Of a stretch of 55,735 bases of DNA, positions 24,658-31,234 are shown in pieces. The stretch is taken from the IMG/VR virus record IMGVR_UViG_3300028790_000007, positions 1 to 55,735 of that record; one strand, given 5' to 3'. The notes beneath the pieces were generated by a model, which was not told where the DNA came from, searched no databases, and saw only the letters and a list, made by a program, of their open reading frames with translations. The DNA comes from a virus. Every line of letters starts with the position of its first letter. The first letter of the stretch is position 1. A program made the position numbers and the translations under genes.

Positions 24658-25428
24658 TCAGCGATCCACTGGCAGCTTGTGCCTGTCGGCCTGCATGCCG
24701 GAGAAGGTGCGCCCGGCCTGGCGGCGCTGGTAGTGGGGGATGCGGTTGGCGACGATGCCGATGCGCAGCGAGGGGGCGAGGACGCACAGGGCGTCGTGGG
24801 CCTCCTGGTCGTAGTACCCGGCCTCCGCGAGAGCGGCCGCGGTGGGGAACACGTCGGCGTGCCGCATCGTCTCCCGGTCCACCCGGCCGTCCTGCCGTCC
24901 GCCGAGGGAGTAGACCCACAGGAAGTTGGGGGGCGCCTCCCGGCCGACCCGTTCCAGCAGGCCCACCTCCTTCGTGTACGCGTAGAACAGGGCGTGGGGG
25001 GTGACGGCGGCGATGGTGAGCCACGCCCGCAGGTAGCCCTCGGCGAAGAAGTCCCCGGAGTCGTGGATGCGGACGAGGGGGCTGCCGGTGTCGAGGAGCC
25101 GGGTCACCTCGGGGGTGAGGTGGGCGCGGTCGAGGTCGGGCAGGTGCGGGATGCCGGTGGCGCGGTAGCGGCGGCGCCGCAGCTCATGTCCCATGCGGGT
25201 GACGAACGCGGGGTGCATGGCCTGCCGGAGGTTGTCGAGGTGCGCGGCGCGGGAGGCGGGGAACAGGTAGGTGCCGTTGAGGGCGTAGCAGGCGGACGCG
25301 CACGCCCCGGCGGACGGGCAGACGTTGAGTTTGCGGCCGTCGGACAGTTCCACCACCCAGGCGGGCAGGGTCCAGTTCCAGACGCCGAGGTCGCGCAGCT
25401 CCGAGTTCTGGGTGAGGAGGAGGGTCAC
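24658..25428 (-). CDS. GP88-family protein
   Basis: A 256-residue protein beginning VTLLLTQNSELRDLGVWNWT, followed by CPSAGACASACYALNGTY at residues about 36-53. The Cys spacing and the opening LLLTQNS..NWTLPAW match the mycobacteriophage gene-product-88 family. Its biochemical role is not established. A Cys cluster near the N terminus may bind a metal or Fe-S centre. GTG 25428 overlaps the stop of the SNase-like gene. Confidence 0.75.
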   Translation of the reverse strand: MTLLLTQNSELRDLGVWNWTLPAWVVELSDGRKLNVCPSAGACASACYALNGTYLFPASRAAHLDNLRQAMHPAFVTRMGHELRRRRYRATGIPHLPDLDRAHLTPEVTRLLDTGSPLVRIHDSGDFFAEGYLRAWLTIAAVTPHALFYAYTKEVGLLERVGREAPPNFLWVYSLGGRQDGRVDRETMRHADVFPTAAALAEAGYYDQEAHDALCVLAPSLRIGIVANRIPHYQRRQAGRTFSGMQADRHKLPVDR

Positions 25429-25847
25429 GGCCGGGGCCAGGGCGGCTTGGGCGGGGCGCCCCGGCCGTTCCAGGGGGCGGCCCACAGGTCCGCGATCAGC
25501 TCCGTGGCCACGTCCACGGAGCCGCGCAGCGGGTCGTGGGCGATGACGCGGGCTAGCTGCCGGTCGCCGTACTTGTCGGGCTTGACGGTGGCGAGGACGA
25601 GGGGGGTGCCCGCGGGCCAGCGGCGGGTGGCTTCGGCTTGGGCCTCGGGGCCGCCGGGCTCGCCCTTGGTGAAGGGCGGGTTGGGGACCTCGCGGGCGGA
25701 GGAGCCGAGGACGCGCACCGACCAGGTGGAGTAGTCGCGGCGTCCGCGGTCCACCCGGCAGAGGACGGTGTCGGCGTCGTGCCACTCCAGTACCCAGGCG
25801 TTGAAGTAGAACGGTGCCGGGACCGGGGGGAGGGCTGTCACGCTCAC
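25425..25847 (-). CDS. SNase-like nuclease (putative)
   Basis: A 140-residue protein. WHDADTVLCRVDRG near residue 20 resembles the DGDT core of staphylococcal-nuclease-type domains. VRVLGSSAREVPN matches the RLxGxxAPE region. TPLVLATVKPDKYGDRQLAR resembles the DKYGRxLA motif. The Arg/Glu catalytic set is plausible but not certain. It may degrade DNA or take part in recombination. GTG 25847 overlaps the previous TGA. Confidence 0.6.
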   Translation of the reverse strand: MSVTALPPVPAPFYFNAWVLEWHDADTVLCRVDRGRRDYSTWSVRVLGSSAREVPNPPFTKGEPGGPEAQAEATRRWPAGTPLVLATVKPDKYGDRQLARVIAHDPLRGSVDVATELIADLWAAPWNGRGAPPKPPWPRP

Positions 25848-26050
25848 GCGGCGAGGATCGCACGGAGGCAGGCGGGGCACAGGTGGGCGCCGTCCTCCTC
25901 GCGGACACGCCACCCCGCGGCGTTGACCTCGGCGGTCATCGCGTCGGCGTCGGCGAGGCGCAGCGACAGGAACGCGCGGCAGGATTCCAGGGCCATGAGT
26001 GGCCGGTCGGCGGGGGTGCCGTCGCAGCAGACGAGGATGCGCCACGTCAT
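25844..26050 (-). CDS. small CDG/CPxC protein
   Basis: A 68-residue protein starting at ATG 26050 (ATGA overlap). It reads VCCDGTPADR near the N terminus, AGWRV in the middle and LCPACLRA at the end, a likely zinc site made by the two Cys pairs. The gene at 29517-29720 encodes a protein with the same layout (TCDG... AAGWRM ... LCP), so the two look like paralogues. The function is unknown. Confidence 0.6.
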   Translation of the reverse strand: MTWRILVCCDGTPADRPLMALESCRAFLSLRLADADAMTAEVNAAGWRVREEDGAHLCPACLRAILAA

Positions 26051-26160
26051 GGGCGGTACTCGTTGAGCCAGGTGCCGATGAGCCAGCCGGTGACGGCTCC
26101 GGCGCCGAGGGTGCAGCCGACGACGGCGGCGAGGACGGCGAGGGCGGCGGGCAGGCTCAC
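26047..26160 (-). CDS. 37-residue membrane peptide
   Basis: GTG 26160 overlaps the TGA of the previous gene, and the TGA overlaps ATG 26050 of the next, so it fits exactly into the operon. The product (VSLPAALAVLAAVVGCTLGA then GAVTGWLIGTWLNEYRP) is one long or two short membrane helices. The coupled overlaps at both ends are strong evidence for coding. The function is unknown. Confidence 0.6.
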   Translation of the reverse strand: MSLPAALAVLAAVVGCTLGAGAVTGWLIGTWLNEYRP

Positions 26161-26369
26161 TGGAAGGGAAGCTCCTCGCCGGTCTCCTCCGCGGTCTCCT
26201 CGGTCTCCAGCTCCTCCTCCTCGTCGTCCCAGGTGGTGACGCGGAGGGACACGTCACGGGCGCCGTTGCGGACGAGGGTGGAGACAACGGCGGCGAGGGC
26301 ATTGGCGACGGTTTGGGCCTCGTCGGCGTCGCGGGCGGCGACGGTGAGGGTGACGTGGGTGTTGGTCAC
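26157..26369 (-). CDS. small acidic-tail protein
   Basis: A 70-residue protein starting at GTG 26369 behind AAGGAGCCCGCC. Residues 1-47 are a small alpha/beta domain (VTLTVAARDADEAQTVANAL). The last 23 residues are almost all Asp/Glu/Thr and end in ELPFQ. This is reminiscent of acidic tails such as that of SSB, which recruit partners, or of DNA mimics. No family recognised. Confidence 0.6.
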   Translation of the reverse strand: MTNTHVTLTVAARDADEAQTVANALAAVVSTLVRNGARDVSLRVTTWDDEEEELETEETAEETGEELPFQ

Positions 26370-27002
26370 GGCGGGCTCCTTGTTACTGGCGGGTAGGTAG
26401 CTGCTCGATCTGGTGCCCGGCGAGCTGTTCGACGTGCTGCCACAGGAGGTGGCCGGGGGTGAAGTACTCGCGCTCGACTCGCAGGTGGGCGAACTGCCGG
26501 TGGCGGGTGGACTCCAGCCGCCGGTCGCCGGGCTCGGTGGCGAGGAGGTCGCAGCCGAGGGAGGACATGCGCTTGTGGACGCTGGCTGAGTAGCCGATCT
26601 TGACGAGTCCCCCGACGCGGGGGCGCTCCTCGGGGGTCCAGGCGTAGTAGACGACGGCAGTGGAAGGCGGTTGCGGCGGTACCAGGACAGCAGCCACGGC
26701 GGCGCGGTGTACGGGGCAGAGCCAGACACTAACGGCGACCTCCTCTCCGGGGGCGGTGCAGCCGTAGGCGACGCAGGGGCGGGTGTCTCGCATGGAGACA
26801 GCCTAGCGGGGGGTTGAGTCCCCATGATCATTCTTGCGACCTGCGGGTTTGTCGATAGATTGATCTTGGTCAGGTCCAGGGACAGCCCGCGCGTGGCCTG
26901 CTCTGTGAGCGCTTCGTAGGCGGCGGTGCCGGGCTGCACCGCGGTCGTGATCACGCCCGTCTCCGGAGTCCAGCCGGTGACGATGATGGCCGGGTCAGGC
27001 AT
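26157..27002 (-). CDS. open frame without its own stop; N-terminal 61 residues plausible
   Basis: ATG 27002 overlaps the end of the small terminase gene (ATGCCTGA). It opens with MPDPAIIVTGWTPETGVITT and about 40 more protein-like residues (LSLDLTKINLSTNPQVARMI). The frame then runs without a stop through the leaderless promoter and the whole T5orf172 gene in another frame, ending only at the stop of the small acidic gene (26157). The Ser/Pro/Thr-rich middle looks like a shadow translation. Either the gene is truly long and nested, or a stop was lost by a mutation or sequencing error near 26820. Confidence 0.3.
   Translation of the reverse strand: MPDPAIIVTGWTPETGVITTAVQPGTAAYEALTEQATRGLSLDLTKINLSTNPQVARMIMGTQPPARLSPCETPAPASPTAAPPPERRSPLVSGSAPYTAPPWLLSWYRRNRLPLPSSTTPGPPRSAPASGDSSRSATQPASTSACPPSAATSSPPSPATGGWSPPATGSSPTCESSASTSPPATSCGSTSNSSPGTRSSSYLPASNKEPAVTNTHVTLTVAARDADEAQTVANALAAVVSTLVRNGARDVSLRVTTWDDEEEELETEETAEETGEELPFQ
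26383..26793 (-). CDS. T5orf172/MUG113-type GIY-YIG nuclease
   Basis: A 136-residue protein. Residues 47-52 (VVYYAW), 65-69 (KIGYS), Arg75, Glu94, His98 and EYF (109-111) follow the T5orf172 variant of the GIY-YIG fold. C7, C12, C26 and H29 may form an N-terminal zinc site. It probably cleaves DNA. Small phage members of the family are thought to be free-standing endonucleases. The start ATG 26793 lies six bases after a TAGGCT -10 box with no ribosome site, so it is probably leaderless. Confidence 0.75.
   Translation of the reverse strand: MRDTRPCVAYGCTAPGEEVAVSVWLCPVHRAAVAAVLVPPQPPSTAVVYYAWTPEERPRVGGLVKIGYSASVHKRMSSLGCDLLATEPGDRRLESTRHRQFAHLRVEREYFTPGHLLWQHVEQLAGHQIEQLPTRQ
26794..26816 (-). 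promoter_or_regulatory. leaderless promoter
   Basis: Minus strand: TCAACCCCCCGCTAGGCT, then six bases, then ATG 26793. It is a model example of the family (CCCCCC, GC, TAGGCT at 26805-26800). Confidence 0.7.
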
Positions 27003-27720
27003 CGCCATCCTCATCGCCCCACTCGTCGTCACTGTCGAGGTCGAGGGAGGCCGGGTCATCGTCGGCCGCGAGGAGGGCGCCCTCCATCTGCTCGGTGTCG
27101 ATGCCGACGGCGCCGAGGACAGCATCCGTGGCGGCCTCGATGCGGCGCTCCGCCTCGTCCTGGCTGATTTGGACGCGGGTGGTGGCGGCCCAGGCCTGCG
27201 GGTTCTTGCGGACGAGGAAGTCGCGGGCGGCGCGCCAGTCGTCGGCGAACGCGGCCCGCCAGTGGGTGACGGCGGCGACCTCGGCGGAGGTCTGCGCTTG
27301 CGTGATGGCGGCCAAAAAGTCCAGGTAGGGGACCTCCGCGGGGTCGAGGGCCCACATGGCGGGCGGGTCGTCGGAGTGGCAGGACGGGCACGGGTCGAGG
27401 GTGGCGTAGGAGCGGGTCTCCCCCGGCCCTAGGGGGCGATCGTCGGCCTCCAGGTTGAGGCGGTGCACCTCCTGCACCTCCTCGGTGCGCTCGGTGTCGC
27501 AGGTGGGGCAGTAGAGCCCTCCGGGGTCGTGCCGGTCGCGGAGGGCGAGGGCGGCGCGGCCGCGTTGCAGCCACAGCTTGAGGGTGGACTCGCCGATGCC
27601 GCAGTACTGGGCGGCGGTGTTGAGGTAGTTCCCGGCCTTGACGACGCGGACGATGCGGTCTTGCAGTTCGGGGGTGAGGAGGGATCGGCGGCCCATGCGG
27701 GGTGGGGGCTCCTCGGTCAT
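26995..27720 (-). CDS. terminase small subunit (putative), HTH protein
   Basis: A 241-residue protein. Residues 15-53 (LTPELQDRIVRVVKAGNYLN, then TAAQYCGIGESTLKLWLQRG) are a clear helix-turn-helix. They are followed by an inserted zinc-binding loop (CPTCDTE ... CPSCHSD) and a helical C-terminal half with an acidic end. HTH plus an oligomerising C terminus is typical of small terminases, which recognise the packaging site. A transcription factor is the alternative. The start is ATG 27720 behind GAGGACAGAAACC. The large subunit is 4 kb downstream. Confidence 0.65.
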   Translation of the reverse strand: MTEEPPPRMGRRSLLTPELQDRIVRVVKAGNYLNTAAQYCGIGESTLKLWLQRGRAALALRDRHDPGGLYCPTCDTERTEEVQEVHRLNLEADDRPLGPGETRSYATLDPCPSCHSDDPPAMWALDPAEVPYLDFLAAITQAQTSAEVAAVTHWRAAFADDWRAARDFLVRKNPQAWAATTRVQISQDEAERRIEAATDAVLGAVGIDTEQMEGALLAADDDPASLDLDSDDEWGDEDGDA

Positions 27721-28004
27721 GGTTTCTGTCCTCGGGTGACCTCGGTGAGGTGGGCGGCGGCGTCCTTGACGCGCTGGCTGCCTTTGGGGGTGGGGGCGGT
27801 GAGGGCGTCGGCGAGGGCGAGGACGGTGGTGACGAGGGCGCCGGTGGTGTCGTCCGGCGGCGGGGTGTCCGGCGGGGCGGGGGCGGGCTGGGTGCGGTCC
27901 ACCTCCACGAGCACGATGGGGTCGCCTTGCGGGTCGGGGCTGGTGACGATCACGTCACCGGGGAGGAGCTGCCCTCGGGGCGCCCATACGCGGCGGGTGG
28001 TCAT
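27717..28004 (-). CDS. hypothetical protein
   Basis: A 95-residue protein starting at ATG 28004 (ATGA overlap on both sides). The N-terminal half is beta-like (GQLLPGDVIVTSPDPQGDPI), followed by a Pro-rich linker and a C-terminal helix. No family recognised. Confidence 0.55.
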   Translation of the reverse strand: MTTRRVWAPRGQLLPGDVIVTSPDPQGDPIVLVEVDRTQPAPAPPDTPPPDDTTGALVTTVLALADALTAPTPKGSQRVKDAAAHLTEVTRGQKP

Positions 28005-28465
28005 CGGGGGCGGGCCTCTCCGAGGTAGGTGGAGGGGTGGCTGGCGCGGGAGTGGCAGCGGCGGCAGTTGATGGCGGTGCAGGGGGCGGCGCTAGTGGTG
28101 GAGTCGGCGGTGAGGACGAGGCGGACACCGCAGGCCGTGTCCGCCATGCCGGTGCCGCGGACGGGCCGGGCCAGGTGCCAGTCGTTCTCGGCGGTGAGCT
28201 GGGCGGCTAGCGGCCAGTCGGGGTGCTGGGCGAGGGTGGGGTAGAAGTAGCCGTCAAGGACGACGTACCCGGCTGTCGTCTCCTCCACGGTGGGAACGGC
28301 GTACAGGGGGGCGGGCCCGTCGCTGGTGAGGTCGTCGGTCAGGTGCAGGTCGGCGGCGGGGCCTCGCGGGTGCGCTGCCTGGGCGCGTTCCAGGATGGGG
28401 GCGGGCGGGTCGAGCTGGTCGGCGGCCCAGCGGAGGACGGCGGCGGTGGCGTGGGGGATGCTCAT
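28001..28465 (-). CDS. hypothetical protein with CxxC end
   Basis: A 154-residue protein starting at ATG 28465 (ATGA overlap). It has a helical N terminus (HATAAVLRWAADQLDP), a beta-rich middle and a C-terminal ACGVRLVLTAD...CTAINCRRCHS motif. This resembles small actinophage proteins with C-terminal zinc sites. The function is unknown. Confidence 0.6.
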   Translation of the reverse strand: MSIPHATAAVLRWAADQLDPPAPILERAQAAHPRGPAADLHLTDDLTSDGPAPLYAVPTVEETTAGYVVLDGYFYPTLAQHPDWPLAAQLTAENDWHLARPVRGTGMADTACGVRLVLTADSTTSAAPCTAINCRRCHSRASHPSTYLGEARPR

Positions 28466-28815
28466 GCGGGCCACCCGGCCAGCCACGCCTCCGGGTCGGC
28501 GCGTTTGTCGCGGGGCGGCATGATGATGGGTTTGCCGCCGAGGCGGTAGCCGACCACGTCGCCGGTGGTGACGCGGGGGTTGCCCTGGGAGATGCCTCCC
28601 GCCTCGCCCACGTCGGCGTCACCTTCGTGGCGGCCGTTGGGGTTGCGGTCGAGGTCGGACCACAGGGACTGCCAGGCGCGGAGCCGGGTGATTTCCTGCT
28701 GCCGCTCCTCGGCCAGCTCGCGCCAGGTGAGGCGGCGCCAGGTGTGTTCGCCGTTGACGGTCTCCCCCACGCTGCTGTCGGAGTAGACGGCCGGGTCGTA
28801 GTCAGTGTCGGTCAC
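28462..28815 (-). CDS. hypothetical protein
   Basis: A 117-residue protein starting at GTG 28815, inside the end of the 31-residue peptide gene. A charged helix (TWRELAEERQQEITRLRAWQ) is followed by a Gly-rich region. No family recognised. It is probably co-translated with the leaderless peptide upstream. Confidence 0.55.
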   Translation of the reverse strand: MTDTDYDPAVYSDSSVGETVNGEHTWRRLTWRELAEERQQEITRLRAWQSLWSDLDRNPNGRHEGDADVGEAGGISQGNPRVTTGDVVGYRLGGKPIIMPPRDKRADPEAWLAGWPA

Positions 28816-28897
28816 GCTGTCTCCGTTCCATGCGGTAGCCCCCTATCAGGCAGGCGATCCCTGCCAGTCCGGCGGCGGCGGCGAGGGCGAGGGTCAC
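28802..28897 (-). CDS. 31-residue membrane peptide, leaderless
   Basis: GTG 28897 lies six bases after a TAGGGT -10 box with a CCCCCC tract upstream and no ribosome site. The product is one membrane helix (VTLALAAAAGLAGIACLIGG) followed by a very basic tail (YRMERRQRDRH). It overlaps the start of the next gene by 14 bases. The strong promoter match and the clean hydrophobic-plus-basic design support a real peptide of unknown role. Confidence 0.55.
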   Translation of the reverse strand: MTLALAAAAGLAGIACLIGGYRMERRQRDRH

Positions 28898-28918
28898 CCC
28901 GGGACCCTACAGGGGGGT
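28898..28918 (-). promoter_or_regulatory. leaderless promoter
   Basis: Minus strand: CTCACCCCCCTG, TAGGGT (28909-28904), six bases, GTG 28897. It overlaps the last codons of the kinase gene. Confidence 0.65.
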
Positions 28919-29524
28919 GAGGTTGGTGTGCAGGGTGCCGCGGGCGGTGCCGATGATGGCGTCGTGGTAGTCGTGGTCGGACACCAGGCGGGCGGCATCC
29001 ACGAGCAGCACCTCCACACCCCAGGCGGAGGCGTGGAGGGCGAGGTTGGCGGCGGCGGTGCGGCGGTTCTTGATCCACGTCTGGTTTTCGGGGCGGTCGA
29101 GGACGCGGGTGCGGGCGGACCGGCGGTGCGCGGCCAGGTTGGGGCCTTGGAGGTGGAGGAGCTGCACCCGCCATCCGGCCTGCACGGCGTCGGTGAGGAA
29201 GCGGCGGTGGGCGAGGTGGGAGCCCTCGGCGAGGATCAGCGACGACTCGCGGGCGGCCTGCCCGGAGTGCAGCCACGTTTCGGCTTCGGTGATGCAGGAC
29301 GCTTCGAGGGCGTCGGTGCCGGAGGCGGATTCGCGGAGGCGGCCGAGTTCGACGGCGCAGCACACGTTGGGGGTGCCGCGGTCGAACAGCAGGTCCCGGT
29401 GGGGGGCTTTGCCGGGTTCTTTCGGCAGGTAGATGCGCTCCCAGTCGGCGGTGATCTCCCGCATGAGGGTGGATTTGCCGACACCGGGTTCACCGGACAG
29501 GTAGACGAGGCGGAGGTCACTCAT
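28907..29524 (-). CDS. P-loop nucleotide kinase-like protein
   Basis: A 205-residue protein. Residues 11-19 (GEPGVGKST) are a Walker A loop near the N terminus, and ...LFDRGTPN... and a later Arg-rich lid (RTRVLDRPENQTWIKNRR) resemble AAA_33/polynucleotide or nucleoside kinase-type proteins. It may phosphorylate a nucleotide, a modified base precursor or a DNA end. It lies about 1.1 kb downstream of the DNA-hypermodification cassette, separated from it by four other genes. The start ATG 29524 overlaps the end of the small gene before it. Confidence 0.65.
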   Translation of the reverse strand: MSDLRLVYLSGEPGVGKSTLMREITADWERIYLPKEPGKAPHRDLLFDRGTPNVCCAVELGRLRESASGTDALEASCITEAETWLHSGQAARESSLILAEGSHLAHRRFLTDAVQAGWRVQLLHLQGPNLAAHRRSARTRVLDRPENQTWIKNRRTAAANLALHASAWGVEVLLVDAARLVSDHDYHDAIIGTARGTLHTNLTPL

Positions 29525-29720
29525 GGGGGGTGGGTTCCTGGTCGTGTCCGGGGGAGGGGCAGAGGACGGCGGGGAAGCCGTGCGGGTCCATCCTCCATCC
29601 GGCGGCGACGGCGCGTGCGGTGGCGTCGTCGGTGTCGGTGGCCTGGGGGAGGGTGAACGCTGCCCGGCAGGGCTGTCCGAGGCGGGTGCCGTCGCAGGTG
29701 ACGACGGCGTACACGGTCAT
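29517..29720 (-). CDS. small CDG protein, paralogue of the 25844 gene
   Basis: A 67-residue protein starting at ATG 29720 (ATGA overlap). It reads VVTCDGTRLGQPCRAAFTL, then AAGWRMDP and VLCPSPGH. It shares the CDG, AGWR and LCP landmarks with the protein from 25844-26050. A zinc-binding mini-domain is likely. The function is unknown. Confidence 0.6.
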   Translation of the reverse strand: MTVYAVVTCDGTRLGQPCRAAFTLPQATDTDDATARAVAAGWRMDPHGFPAVLCPSPGHDQEPTPHE

Positions 29721-29896
29721 CGTGTCCGCTTCCGCAGGAGGAGGGTCAGGCCGAGGTGGGTGCGGCTGCCGCCCATCGGCCAGTAGTCGGGGAGGCGGAT
29801 GCCGACGCCGAGGGCGTGCCCGGTGCGGATCAGCCACAGGCGGGGCATGGTGTCGGTGATGGTGACGGTGGCGGCCAGGAAGTGGGGTCGTCTCAT
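29717..29896 (-). CDS. small hypothetical protein
   Basis: A 59-residue protein starting at ATG 29896 (ATGA overlap). It is beta-like (HFLAATVTITDTMPRLWLIR) and ends in a short basic segment. No family recognised; coding is supported only by the coupled overlaps. Confidence 0.5.
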   Translation of the reverse strand: MRRPHFLAATVTITDTMPRLWLIRTGHALGVGIRLPDYWPMGGSRTHLGLTLLLRKRTR

Positions 29897-30285
29897 TCGA
29901 TGACCTCGGACAGCCGCAGCGGGGTCTCCCCGTCGGCCATGGCTTTGGCCTGGTTCTCGGCGTACACCCAGGGCTGGTGGCGGGGCAGCATGTGGGCGCA
30001 CTGCGCGAGGTGGAGGGCGACGAGCCGTCTCAGCTCCCCGTAGGTGAGCGTGATGCCGTCCTCGGGCCAGATCCCCCCGTCGGGTCGGTGGCGGCGCTCC
30101 TGCGGCTGCTCGTGAGGCTCGCGGGGCCCTTCCGCGAGGGTGGGGGGCTGCCAGCCGGGGCGGGTGTCGGGGACCTCGGTGAGGACGGGGAGGGCGTCGA
30201 GGTCGGTGGGGCGGAGGACGAACCCGGCGACTCCCTGCCCGGCGAGGGCCTCGGAGGGTAGTGGGGTGGGGTCGGGGGTTGTCAT
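29893..30285 (-). CDS. hypothetical protein
   Basis: A 130-residue protein starting at ATG 30285 behind GAGGAGGACACCC. A Pro-rich N terminus and a helical C terminus (TYGELRRLVALHLAQCAHML). It is the first gene of a minus-strand unit and is divergent from the plus-strand gene at 30333. The 47-base gap between them (30286-30332) holds the plus-strand -10. Confidence 0.6.
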   Translation of the reverse strand: MTTPDPTPLPSEALAGQGVAGFVLRPTDLDALPVLTEVPDTRPGWQPPTLAEGPREPHEQPQERRHRPDGGIWPEDGITLTYGELRRLVALHLAQCAHMLPRHQPWVYAENQAKAMADGETPLRLSEVIE

Positions 30286-30320
30286 CGGGTGTCCTCCTCG
30301 CCGTAGGCTGTCGGGGGGTT

Positions 30321-30326
30321 TAGTGT
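30321..30326 (+). promoter_or_regulatory. leaderless -10 box, plus strand
   Basis: TAGTGT followed by six bases and ATG 30333. Six G lie directly upstream (CGGGGGGTT), so the homopolymer is on the opposite strand compared with the minus-strand members. Confidence 0.5.
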
Positions 30327-30332
30327 GTGGGT

Positions 30333-30635
30333 ATGTCGTCGCCGATGTCCACGCCACTCCCCCGTCGCCGTCACTCCGAGGGTGCCAGGGTCACCGACCG
30401 CACGCGCCGCGGGTCGTCCCCGGCGTCCGCCCGCACCGGCCGGTCGCAGTTCGCCCCCTACTTCAAGCTGGCCACGTTCGTACCCCGGACGTGCGCGTGG
30501 CAGGAGACGAAGGGCACCTACTGGACGGTCGAGGAGGCGAAGGGGGCGGCGCGGCGCGGCGTCGAGACACGGCTGGTGCGGGTCGCCCCCGGCCTGCCGG
30601 GCGGCCGCGAGGTGCTGGAGACGTTCACGGTCTGA
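30333..30635 (+). CDS. plus-strand hypothetical protein
   Basis: A 100-residue basic protein starting at ATG 30333. GTG 30327 is possible. The first half is Arg/Ser-rich and disordered. The second half is an orderly small domain (YFKLATFVPRTCAWQETKGT, then YWTVEEAKGAARRG) ending in a beta strand. It is one of very few plus-strand genes and converges on the PIG-L gene (2 bases between the stops). The function is unknown; a regulator or DNA-binding role would suit the basic part. Confidence 0.6.
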   Translation: MSSPMSTPLPRRRHSEGARVTDRTRRGSSPASARTGRSQFAPYFKLATFVPRTCAWQETKGTYWTVEEAKGAARRGVETRLVRVAPGLPGGREVLETFTV

Positions 30636-30637
30636 CC

Positions 30638-31234
30638 TCACAGCGTGGCGCGGCGGACGGTCCGGTAGGCCTCCGCCCTGGCGTGCCCGATCCGATGCGC
30701 CCAGCGTTCGGAGCGGGCACGCAGCGCGCCCGGCTCCACGTAGGGATGCCCGGCCTGGGAGGTGTGCTCGGCGACGGCGTCGAGCTGCCGGGTCAGGGAC
30801 TCCTCCGCCAGCGGCACGATCGTGTCCGGCGCCCACTCGGGCGGGGTGGAGGGGGTTTCGTACTCCACGACGGTGAGGGCGCTGCGGCGGGTCGCGGAGC
30901 GGATGGCGTGGGCGACGGCCCGATGGTCCTGGTGCTCATCGAGGAGCGGGGGCCCGGCGACGATCCGGGCGCGGGTCTGCTCGATGCCCCATTCGATGGC
31001 GGCGATCAGCAGCGGCATGTCCTCTCCCAGCCGCCCATCCTCCAGGTGGCGTTGGATCAGGTCGCAGCCCGCGGCCTTCGCCCCCAGGACGGCCTCCGCG
31101 GCGCGCCCGGTTGTCGCCGCGGACAGGCAGAGGACGGTCGAGGAGGAGCCGAGGAGGTAGGCGCAGCCCAGTTCGGCGTCGTCCGGGTGGGGGGAGACGA
31201 GGAGCGCGCCGTACTCGTTGTCGGGGTATCTCAC
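30638..31234 (-). CDS. PIG-L-type deacetylase
   Basis: A 198-residue protein. SPHPDDAELG (residues 14-23) and DEHQDHRAVAH (99-109) are the two zinc-binding motifs of the GlcNAc-PI/PIG-L de-N-acetylase family. The His and two Asp of HPDD and His104 supply the metal and catalytic residues. It removes acetyl groups from N-acetylated sugars. Because its GTG overlaps the stop of the glycosyltransferase gene, the likely substrate is an N-acetyl sugar placed on phage DNA. It is the last gene of the hypermodification cassette. Confidence 0.85.
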   Translation of the reverse strand: MRYPDNEYGALLVSPHPDDAELGCAYLLGSSSTVLCLSAATTGRAAEAVLGAKAAGCDLIQRHLEDGRLGEDMPLLIAAIEWGIEQTRARIVAGPPLLDEHQDHRAVAHAIRSATRRSALTVVEYETPSTPPEWAPDTIVPLAEESLTRQLDAVAEHTSQAGHPYVEPGALRARSERWAHRIGHARAEAYRTVRRATL

